Below, one piece after another: positions 1 to 8,700 of a stretch of DNA of 64,000 nucleotides. A program made the translations under genes and the position numbers. This DNA is from Barthelona sp. PCE (taxonomy: Eukaryota > Metamonada: BaSk clade), in assembly GCA_040285745.1 (NCBI GenBank), contig JAUFOR010000008.1:1178001-1242000 (forward strand), written 5' to 3'. The notes under the pieces are model-generated. The model searched no databases and had not been told where the DNA came from. It saw nothing but the letters and a program-made list of their open reading frames with translations. Position 1 is the stretch's first letter. Every line of letters starts with the position of its first letter.

Positions 1-1
1 T

Positions 2-1780
2 GTGTTGTTGCAGGCATTTGGAGCAGATGAGTCTCTCACTCTGTCGATGTTGGACGAAGAAGAAATTATACCAGAGTTTATGAGTGAAATTGAAGATGAT
101 GAAGAAAACGTACTCGATCTCACAGAGTATTCGCAGAAAACGTTTTCTATTGACACCCAGAATACAAGGGATATTGATGACGCGTTCACCTTTCTGTCTA
201 AAGGAAACGATAAGACACTTTGCATACACATTGTTGATATGACTGCCAACAAACAGCTCATAGATGAGAAAGAGGGTCTGCTCCAAAGCGTATACGGCGA
301 AGAACACTGTTATAAGCACATGTTCGGGTCCAAAGATGGGAAGCAGGGTCTTGTTGCAAACCAGAACAAGCGCTGCCTGACATTATGGCTAGATAAAGAT
401 GATGAAGGCTTTAACTATGATTTTCACCAGACGTTGGTCAACGTATCAGAGAACCGATGTTATTCAACGTGTCACGATCTGGAGAGCATTCTTGAGAGTG
501 TAAGTTCTTTTCTTCAACAGTTTTGCGATGAGTACGATGTACCCATCGAGTTTGATGAAAGCGATCCTGCTACAGTTGTTATGAATATGATGTTAGTTTA
601 CGGTGCAATGTTTGCACAAATGTGCTGCGAGGACGGAATTAAGTGTATGTACAGATATAATTCGTACAATCAAGGGACAAAGCCAATTAAGCACGAGTAT
701 CTAGGTTTCAAGTATGTGCGTGCAACGAGCCCTCTACGGCGTCTATCCGATCTGATGATGCAGTGTGTACTGAAAGCAGCGTTAAAAGACGAAAGTTATG
801 CAATTAATAGCATGGTGTTTGGGGAGTGCATTGAGCAAGAGGTTGCTGCAAACAGGGTAAGTCGTAACGCAGGACTGTGGCGGTTGGACCATCTAGCATC
901 ACTAGGATACACGAAGTTTAGTGCTCAAGTGAAAAGATTGGATATGGATAACACTAATATTGGATTGTGTATTGATTTACCACAGGAATACGTGCGCCAG
1001 TTTGTGTTTATGCATAGACACAGTTTTTACTGTGGCTTCAGTTATTTCACAGATATTTCTGTTATTGACAGTCTGTTAGAATCTGGCGCAAAAAGTTTGA
1101 ATTTATCAGTTAAAACTGGCAGCTCTGTGTTCAGATTGGGCATTCCTTCCCTTTCTGTTACAAGCAAAGTTGATACTGTGGATGATGAAATTAATTTCGG
1201 AGTTCAATCTTTTTACAGCATGAATGATCTTAAATCAACCAATATATTGCCAGATCCACCACTTTTCGAGATCCCAACAATGAGAAATCCTTTTGGAATA
1301 CCTGTTTTTTTAGAGAGATCAAAAATTTTTTATTTTGTTGATCAAGCTATGCAAGGATACACTGTTCCTTTGTTGTGTAGCCGGGGTGTTTTTGGAAGCA
1401 GGATTAATTATATTATCGCTCATTGTGAAAATAATGTGGGTTTTTGTGGCCTTGTTGATAACGGTGATCAGAATTCAGTTTTTTTGATAACTAATGAGTT
1501 GATGAGCGAACGTCTGATAATTAATATGGAGAGGAACTGTGAGCACCTGTATCGCTTACCGGAGGGAAGGAAGTTGTTTAACATGGATGATTACCATCGA
1601 TGCTTCAGTCAAAGTTTGTTAAAGTTGAATATTGGGATGTACGTTGCGCCAACAATGCTATTTATGTTTACTAATAATTGGTCGTATGAGAAAAATGCCA
1701 ATAAGGCAGTTATTCGTTTTTGCAAAAGTGTATATGAGAAAAAAGCACAACGAAAGACAATATTTGAATCTATTCTTTGA
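2..1780 (+). CDS. RNB-domain (RNase II/DIS3-like) exoribonuclease, 5' end cut by window
   Basis: The frame is open at the left edge and begins on a GTG, so the true start lies upstream. Residues 51-60 of the visible part carry D-x5-D-x-D-D (D51, D57, D59, D60), the spacing of the four metal-binding aspartates of RNase II/RNB enzymes. A second RNB hallmark, TSPLRR followed by SDLM, lies near residue 245. The enzyme family degrades RNA 3' to 5', processively, in the exosome (DIS3/RRP44) or in organelles. The RNB core looks shortened between these motifs. About 300 residues after it do not resemble a clear S1 domain to my eye. The upstream OB or PIN domains that would tell DIS3, DIS3L2 and bacterial-type RNase II apart are outside the window. 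The 3' end overlaps the convergent riboflavin kinase gene by 11 bp. Confidence 0.85.
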   Translation: MLLQAFGADESLTLSMLDEEEIIPEFMSEIEDDEENVLDLTEYSQKTFSIDTQNTRDIDDAFTFLSKGNDKTLCIHIVDMTANKQLIDEKEGLLQSVYGEEHCYKHMFGSKDGKQGLVANQNKRCLTLWLDKDDEGFNYDFHQTLVNVSENRCYSTCHDLESILESVSSFLQQFCDEYDVPIEFDESDPATVVMNMMLVYGAMFAQMCCEDGIKCMYRYNSYNQGTKPIKHEYLGFKYVRATSPLRRLSDLMMQCVLKAALKDESYAINSMVFGECIEQEVAANRVSRNAGLWRLDHLASLGYTKFSAQVKRLDMDNTNIGLCIDLPQEYVRQFVFMHRHSFYCGFSYFTDISVIDSLLESGAKSLNLSVKTGSSVFRLGIPSLSVTSKVDTVDDEINFGVQSFYSMNDLKSTNILPDPPLFEIPTMRNPFGIPVFLERSKIFYFVDQAMQGYTVPLLCSRGVFGSRINYIIAHCENNVGFCGLVDNGDQNSVFLITNELMSERLIINMERNCEHLYRLPEGRKLFNMDDYHRCFSQSLLKLNIGMYVAPTMLFMFTNNWSYEKNANKAVIRFCKSVYEKKAQRKTIFESIL

Positions 1781-2288
1781 CATGTGTTGTGTTTAATTGT
1801 CTAAAAAAGTTAAGAAATTGATCAAAGTAATCGTTGGCGAGGATATCTTCTGAAGTTTTTAGTTGTTCAGGAATCTCCTTGTATATCTGTCTGCATATGC
1901 TCACATCGCTGTTGATGCTATCAATTAATCCTTGGATAGACTCAAATTTTGATTGTGGACGAATATGATGAGTACATATTACTGACAGTTCAGTATCATA
2001 AAACTCCTCATCCTTGAAATCATGAAGGATGTGCACTTCATAACTCACCTTTTGGTTATCAAAACATGGAACCACACCGATACCAATTACTGATAAATAA
2101 ACGGAAGAATCACCTTGGCGCTTGCAAATACCAATATAGACACCTCGTTGCAGGTTGTCTTGTTCAGCAACAATAAATTGATCCTCATGAATGTCCAAAT
2201 TAGCTGTTGGGAAGCCTAGTTGTCGTCCTCGTTGGAATCCATGAACAATGTTCCCTCTAAGTGTGAATACGCGCTCCAGTTGTGTCAT
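1770..2288 (-). CDS. Riboflavin kinase (ATP:riboflavin 5'-phosphotransferase)
   Basis: The product phosphorylates riboflavin to FMN in the cytosol. The 172-aa protein is the usual size of a stand-alone eukaryotic flavokinase, with no FAD-synthetase domain attached. The family signature GRQLGFPTAN lies at residues 21-30 and binds nucleotide. RGVYIG follows near residue 57, then YEVHILHDF with the catalytic-region glutamate, and a C-terminal IRPQ-x-KF segment. I chose ATG 2288. An in-frame ATG at 2360 would add 24 hydrophobic residues not expected in the family, although an organelle or ER-targeting extension cannot be excluded. The last 11 bp overlap the convergent RNB gene. Confidence 0.9.
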   Translation of the reverse strand: MTQLERVFTLRGNIVHGFQRGRQLGFPTANLDIHEDQFIVAEQDNLQRGVYIGICKRQGDSSVYLSVIGIGVVPCFDNQKVSYEVHILHDFKDEEFYDTELSVICTHHIRPQSKFESIQGLIDSINSDVSICRQIYKEIPEQLKTSEDILANDYFDQFLNFFRQLNTTHVKE

Positions 2289-2441
2289 TTTTAATAATGT
2301 TAAGGTTGATAAAAGAAAGAACAAGTTAATCAATTGGATTAATTGCTGATTCATTTTCATTAGTATTTTGAAAATGTACTATAATCCTTCATATGTGAGC
2401 TGTTTGCTTTTCCCAGTTCGGAAAAGCTCTATTAATGGAGG

Positions 2442-2460
2442 AAAAAAAAAAAAAAAAAAA
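2442..2460. repeat. A19 homopolymer run at the 3' side of a minus-strand gene
   Basis: Nineteen consecutive A residues on the + strand lie 22 bp beyond the stop of the membrane gene at 2483-3709, so they read as a T run in its 3' flank. A similar T13 run lies in the 47-bp convergent gap after SPB1 (about 19994-20006). These could mark transcript 3' ends or be simple slippage sequence. Confidence 0.7.
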
Positions 2461-2482
2461 TGATTTATTTGATATATGCAAT

Positions 2483-3709
2483 TTAGGAGCCAACTTTCTT
2501 TTTCTTAGTGTTACTTCTTGTTTGTTCATCCTTGAACGCTTGGAAGTCTTCTGAACACTTCTTACAAGCATTTAATAATGCTGCAACAATGAAAAAGATG
2601 ATGACCAACACTACAATAATAAGCATGAAACGCCAGAATAAACTCCAAGCAAAGCTACCCATGAAAGAGAGTCCAGGGTCTCTGTAATAATCAACATCGG
2701 TCCAACCCAGTAACTCGAGGATAACCTGACCAACATAGTATATGGGGACAATAGAGGCCCAACCATGTACAGCGATACATTGAACCAGCTCAATACCAAT
2801 TGTTTTAGAATCGTCATCAAAGAATTCATCAAGATCTCCAAATATAGCTTGTGAAATCTTTATAAATCCAAAAAGATCTATAACGAAACTTATTATAACG
2901 TAAATTACAAGAACATTTTGTGTAGCAAGGGATCTTTCGTCCAATGCAATGATTATTATCATTAGAATAGGGTAAATACATGTGTTGAAACCAATAAAAG
3001 CAGCGATCCAAGATAATTTAGTTTTAGATGCATCAGAAGCTTCAATATAGGTTTTGATAGAGTTGATCATAAAGATACCGGGGAATAACCACACAATACC
3101 AGCCACATAAATACCACCATTAAGCATCATTAATCCAAAAACTAAAAGATAAAATAGGGCAAGTATAAAAACAAAAAAGACACTGGTTGTACGCCATTTG
3201 TAGAAGTCATAGTAAGAAAGAGGACTTATTGAAGGATTCTTTAGATGATCCATTATTTGTGGCATAAATAAACCACCTAAGTAGTTAATAAACATAGATA
3301 CAACGTATGTAAAGAATAAAACATCAAGCATGAACATAATAAAGAATATTTTATGCTCCCAAAGGTCTTCTAAATCTCTATTTTCTGCAAAACGACGGAA
3401 CATTACAAAAAAGGAAACATGAAGAATTACAAAGTTAAGAAGCTTGTCAGAGATCACAATGGATGCAATTTGCAGTACAAACATAATGATATCTATTAAG
3501 AAAGTACCAAATTTGGTTTCTCCAGAACATAAACTCTGCTTAATGAAAGAAAAGAAGAGCATGAGGGGGGATATGTGTACACTCTCGTCTTCATGATAAG
3601 ATGGTTCTACATAGCTGTGGTTTGAATGATCCACAGCTCCCATTGGAGCTGTTGGCATTACAGGAATACCAGCCATTCCAGGTGCCGTAGGAGCAGTAGG
3701 AGCAGACAT
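2483..3709 (-). CDS. Polytopic membrane protein, MSAP family copy A
   Basis: This 408-aa protein has a short proline/alanine-rich cytosolic-looking N-terminus starting MSAPTAP, then about nine or ten hydrophobic helices, and a short C-terminal tail with KKKK just before the end. It is paralogous to the protein at 43923-45176. Both start MSAP and share VH-I/V-SP followed by FFSF-x-KQ-x-LCSG before the first helix. Both have a YDFY segment in the middle and a closing KKC...F...NT-x-KKKK tail. No transporter or channel signature was recognised, and there is no cleavable signal peptide. The start is a clear ATG. The function is unknown, and the conserved termini suggest shared cytosolic partners or trafficking signals. 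Confidence 0.85.
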   Translation of the reverse strand: MSAPTAPTAPGMAGIPVMPTAPMGAVDHSNHSYVEPSYHEDESVHISPLMLFFSFIKQSLCSGETKFGTFLIDIIMFVLQIASIVISDKLLNFVILHVSFFVMFRRFAENRDLEDLWEHKIFFIMFMLDVLFFTYVVSMFINYLGGLFMPQIMDHLKNPSISPLSYYDFYKWRTTSVFFVFILALFYLLVFGLMMLNGGIYVAGIVWLFPGIFMINSIKTYIEASDASKTKLSWIAAFIGFNTCIYPILMIIIIALDERSLATQNVLVIYVIISFVIDLFGFIKISQAIFGDLDEFFDDDSKTIGIELVQCIAVHGWASIVPIYYVGQVILELLGWTDVDYYRDPGLSFMGSFAWSLFWRFMLIIVVLVIIFFIVAALLNACKKCSEDFQAFKDEQTRSNTKKKKVGS

Positions 3710-3767
3710 AGATGAGTTTTAAAAAGAAGTAAGAACAAAAACAGATAGAATTCACAAATCATGTTTA

Positions 3768-4523
3768 TTATTCTTCTTTAGCATCCTCAGACTTTGTTAC
3801 AATATTAGCAGAAAAACCAAACTGCAACAACCACTTTTTCGTGAAAAATATATCAAATAGAAGAATTGTAGCAGTAAAAAGAAATAGAATCATAGAGTGA
3901 GTATCAATCAAATCTACAAAATATGCAATTATCATTAAAAATATTCCAGAGATGCATTCTATTGTAAAAAAGCAGCGTCTAAGAGTGAACTGTGCACCTT
4001 TAAATTGAACAGAAGGAATAATTTGTAAAAGAACAGCAAAATAATAAAATACCTCCATCAGCATTGTTTTTGAAATAAAAATGGGTTCAAATACATCATC
4101 AATATGAATAGGAAGGCGTAAAAACCATACTACCATGAGTCTCAGAAATACAAACATTGCACAAGACGAACCAATAGCAAAACTTCTTGCATCCAACGGT
4201 GATGTTGCGTCTATTTTAACAGATGAAGCGCTTAACTGTGGGGAATTTTGGATGCTGAAGTTTCCTAACTGGCCAACGAGTTTTCTATAGAACTTGATAC
4301 GGAATAAAGAACCTAAAACTGCATTAAATGCAATGAAAAGCAGTTTAACGTTCGTTTTCAGGGTCACATGGGCTGCCATTGCTAGAATGAACAAAAAAAT
4401 CTCTATAGAGAATCCAATAAACCCTCCGATTACAGAAACTTTGGGTAAACCAACATATAAAATAATGAGAGGTAAAATTGCTACAGTTACAAGTGCAACC
4501 CCTACAAAAGCGTTGTTATACAT
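3768..4523 (-). CDS. Predicted multi-pass membrane protein of unknown function
   Basis: This 251-aa protein starts with a hydrophobic helix almost at residue 5 and has about six or seven hydrophobic segments in all. A polar loop at roughly residues 90-112 is rich in serine. The C-terminus is acidic (SEDAKEE). It sits only 58 bp upstream (in transcription) of the MSAP membrane gene, on the same strand, but shows none of that family's N- or C-terminal signatures. I did not recognise a family. The start is ATG 4523. Its stop is near the ATG-proximal flank of the next gene, typical of the tight spacing here. Confidence 0.75.
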   Translation of the reverse strand: MYNNAFVGVALVTVAILPLIILYVGLPKVSVIGGFIGFSIEIFLFILAMAAHVTLKTNVKLLFIAFNAVLGSLFRIKFYRKLVGQLGNFSIQNSPQLSASSVKIDATSPLDARSFAIGSSCAMFVFLRLMVVWFLRLPIHIDDVFEPIFISKTMLMEVFYYFAVLLQIIPSVQFKGAQFTLRRCFFTIECISGIFLMIIAYFVDLIDTHSMILFLFTATILLFDIFFTKKWLLQFGFSANIVTKSEDAKEE

Positions 4524-4563
4524 AATTCATAACCCAGAGAAAGGTAGAAAAAAATGTTTCATT

Positions 4564-5592
4564 TTACTGAGTTAACTCAATCTCAATAGGGATCATACGG
4601 TCATCTTCGATAATAACTTCGGGTGGGTTCATGTCAAACTCGACTTTAGAACCAATATCGGTCTTACTAGGAGTAGCCTGTTTAGGTTCTAAAGCATTTC
4701 TCAAAAGAGTATCATGTAAAATACCTTGCTCCATTTTATCTGATGTAGCAGGAGCAACTCGCTCATTGGGGTGGATCCACTTGATCAATCCTTCTATTAA
4801 ATCATGTTCACTGAATGTTGAAGTAAATGGAAATTGCTTTTTAACAAAAGTAACCGCCAAACAATATAACTTACCAATCTCACTATCAACAAAAATAATG
4901 TCACCTGTCTTGAAAAGAGCATCCACTTTCCTCTTGATGCTCATCTTGCTTCTGATAGTACCTGATAATACACGAATATCCTCATAATCTATTTTCCCTT
5001 GATAATTTGCTATTCGAAGTATTCTGGTTAATTCGTCTAAACTGTAATGCGAGGGGGTTCCGCCCACACCTCTACGGCCGCCACCAGAAGACTTATCGTT
5101 CTTCTTCTTCCGTTTTCCTTTGGAAATAGTTTTGCCTTTTGACTTTTTCTGTTCTGGAGGAAGTTCTAGCTTCGGGGGATTCGGTTTAGAGAAGAAGAAA
5201 GATGGATTTGGCAGTGTGTTAGATTGAACTATAGGTGTAGAAGGTGTTGGTGGCATTGCTTCTTTTGGGTGCGAATTAATGTTTAAAAATGGCGGGTTTG
5301 TGGGCGTCATGGTAGGTGGATCACCCATATGATTGACAGACTCCTGTGCGTTTTGAAAAAAACCCTTCAAAAGCGGTCGCAAATCTGGGTCCTGTGTTAC
5401 GCGCTTTGCTATGTCTTTTTCCAGCTTGGGGTCGTAGTGCTGTGTTGATTTAACGTAATCAGAGACGAGTTTAACAGTTTCAAGCACGGCACATCCAATT
5501 ATCGATTGGATATCGGGCACATTAAACTCGTCATCGTCAACTACGTGTTGTTTCTTCAAGGGCGTCGATGAAAACAAACGTTTTGATGCCAT
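4564..5592 (-). CDS. Unknown basic protein, possible winged-helix C-terminal half
   Basis: This 342-aa protein has three parts. The N-terminal ~95 residues are predicted helical. The middle (about 100-185) is proline-rich and then very basic (KGKRKKKN, GGGRRG), suggesting a nuclear or nucleic-acid-binding protein. The compact region at about 190-300 (LDELTRILRIANYQG onward, then an MSIKRKVDALFKTGDIIF stretch) has helix-helix-strand character reminiscent of a winged helix. I could not assign it to a family. The first in-frame ATG is 5592, and the frame upstream only adds a GTG-led stretch. It is spaced 155 bp from the next gene. Confidence 0.7.
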   Translation of the reverse strand: MASKRLFSSTPLKKQHVVDDDEFNVPDIQSIIGCAVLETVKLVSDYVKSTQHYDPKLEKDIAKRVTQDPDLRPLLKGFFQNAQESVNHMGDPPTMTPTNPPFLNINSHPKEAMPPTPSTPIVQSNTLPNPSFFFSKPNPPKLELPPEQKKSKGKTISKGKRKKKNDKSSGGGRRGVGGTPSHYSLDELTRILRIANYQGKIDYEDIRVLSGTIRSKMSIKRKVDALFKTGDIIFVDSEIGKLYCLAVTFVKKQFPFTSTFSEHDLIEGLIKWIHPNERVAPATSDKMEQGILHDTLLRNALEPKQATPSKTDIGSKVEFDMNPPEVIIEDDRMIPIEIELTQ

Positions 5593-5748
5593 AAGTATGA
5601 AAGAAGGAAGGGAAATTGAAAACACTGTAAAGTTGATGTTTCTATCTTTTTACAAACATCAGTGGTTAGTTTTGCTGCACTTCACACCTGAGGAAACCAA
5701 GTGAAGCCTCATGAACAATATTTATTATCCACAAATTATTTCTTTATT

Positions 5749-8700
5749 CTATACGATAACTCGGATCAATGTTTCACAACACGGGGGCAAATATGGACTC
5801 GGGTGCGATGTGATGTTAATAAAACCGCTGTAATCTGCACCACCAACACTTTTTATCTCAAACATAAGCTTCTCGAATGGTCGCAAGAACACAAGCTCTT
5901 CTGACACTCTACACTGGCGTGTATGCAGATTGAGATACTGGCAATAGTCTACATCACTACAAAGTATAAGATTGGCCTTAAAGGTACCACTGTCGCTCAG
6001 CCTTAGTTTGATAACAAAGTCGTCCTCTTCTCGAGCAAGTTCCTCGAACGGGATGTACTGTGAGCTTTCTCGCTGTATTATGAATCCACGATCTAGATTG
6101 TAGTCAAGATGAACCGGAATAGAAGCGCTGATTTTTGAATTCTTAATGCGATACTGAATGGAGTCTGCATTTTTGTCCCCGTTGAGGCGTATGAAGCGGT
6201 TAGTGAGCGATGTAAACATGCGGAAATCATCAACCATGCTGAATTCTTCAATAATTGAGTGATTTTCGTTGTAAAACAATGAATCAATAGTAAAGACAAT
6301 ACGTTTCCTTTCCTCAGGTTTTAAATCAATCGATGTGTCACCTTTTACCCATGGTTGATATTTAAACTCAATGGTTTGCATTTCTGTTCCGTTATTCACG
6401 AAATGTACAACCAATTCATAGTTATGTCGATATCCAGACACCTTCATCGTCAACGGATAGTGCTCAACTAGATATTTGGAGTCGCGTAACTTCAAAGGGA
6501 AGTGACAAAATCTGTGTTGATCTTCTGCATTACGGAGCACGATATCAATGTTCAACTCAATTAGTTTGACATATTGCCTTGTGATCTTGCCGATTTGGGT
6601 CGTCAACGGCCAGAAGCTTTGGGAGGCAAGCATCATTGTTGTGTCTTGTCTCTGCATATCGTGAATATCAAACACCAACTGGCACAAAACATCGACAGAG
6701 CTCTGCGGCTCGATCACCAACCCGGGTGTAAGGACACCGCTATCTAGGGACTGTACCCAGTGCGGGTTGATACGTTCAGTGAAGTAGTTAACAATGCGAA
6801 TGCGGAAATTTGATGCATCAAGTATACTCAACTCCCGCAAATACTCCAACCTTTCATGTTTCATGAGGCCGTCCAAAGCACTGTTGATATTACAGTTATT
6901 GAAGCGAAGATCCTTGATAACTGAATGCAAAAACACATTCTGAACGTTCTCTGAGATGTTCTGGATACGTATCCTGAAAATATTACTGTTGTCACGTGAT
7001 GCACTGGTGTTCAGCGAACAGTCTAACGCATATATCAGAGAGCTATTGTCGTTCACATGACTCGAAACAATGAACGCAGACAAATCGTCGTTGCGACTTA
7101 CCTGCTTAAACGATACCCATTCAGAAATATTACTATGCTCCTTTTCGTTGAAAATAACTGAGTCACCAAAAAGATTCTGCTCTCGAGTTTTTTGAATGGT
7201 TGATATAAAAGCGTTATACAATTTTGTAAAGTTGCTTGGTGTGAAATGATCAAACGGAAGGTCAATTGCAGCGGGGATTGGCGTCGTTGGCTTGGAAAAG
7301 AAATCCTGCTCCGAAGGTAATGGTAAATCAGTTAAAAACGGTGGTAGAGTATTATCAATTGTTGTCACAGTTCCAGGCGAATTGTGGCGTGGGCTAAGCA
7401 TCATTGCAGTGTTCTTGATTGTGGTGGAAGAGCGACGCGAGGATCTGACAGAAAAAGATTTGCTAATACTATCATCATCATCGTCAAAATTCTCTGGCAA
7501 CAGGAATTTATCCTGTAGGAACTTCATAAACCCTTCAACTGTGTCTATATCACCAAGACTACTCGCTATCTCTTCTCTGAAGAATGTTATCGTACAGGGA
7601 ATGTAGCTGATACTGTAGTTTGAGTTCAGTCGTAAGCAGAAATCATAGACGACGTCTTCGTTTGAAGTCAAGATCCGCTGAATCAGATCATGATCATTTC
7701 TCATGCACATTTCATACAGCATGATAGTAACGTTGAGATAAAGTGTGAGTTCGATACCTGACCACCCATTAAGCTTAATACTTTGAGCTTGTGTGTACGA
7801 TTTAAGGAAAACCTCATTCTTAATATCGCGAGGACGTTCCGTAACAAATGCATTAATACGTTTCTTACACTTTTTGATTTTCTTTTCACCCTTCAACTTT
7901 TTCCCAGTACGGAGCTCATCAGTCCTCTTTCGGATAGCTATTTTGACCTTCCTGTTGATCTGCTCAAAGTTTCCATCTCTATTAGTCTCAGAGTTCATGT
8001 CAACAACTGCTTCGTTTTCTTCGTTCTTCTCACGGAAGGTGTAGAAGAAGCCATCCTCCATGAGGGTGCCCGTGACGCTGTCCCAAGAGCTCTCTCCTTG
8101 ATTCACACTCTGCAAAAGACTCAGTTTAATATTGTATTTCACCTGAGACTTGTTGCAAAGTATCGTTTTAAACTTTATACTGCGTAAAAAGATATTTTCT
8201 GTCCTTGGTTTCATGTTAAATTGCAAAGTTTCAGCGATCATATCATCTACATCATTGTTCAAATCCAAATTTTTCAGTCGATAAAAAAGCTTCTCGGATT
8301 CAAACTCTTCCTTACTGTACATGCGAAGGGGACTTGTTGTGAAATCCAAAACACCGGGTCGGATGATTAAATCGTCTCTTTTTATGACTTTAGCCTTGAT
8401 CTTAACAAGTATCTTTTTAATATTACTGAAAACATTGAATCCGACTGAATACTTGTCAAAATCAAACTCCTGGTTGTGTGTGTTGATGAATTGTTTCAAA
8501 AAAACATCGCTGCTGTTGGAGTCAAAGTTAACCAAACTATACACCATCAGCTCAATGTTATTAAGCTTGCGACCATGATCGTAATAGGCGCGCAGGTCAA
8601 ATGTCTTGTTCTTGTTATCAAACAGCATATTCTCCTGCGAGAAGATAAGTTTGTCCAAACTCTTAAATAAAAAGTTCTCGCAGTTGAGCATGTCTAATAT

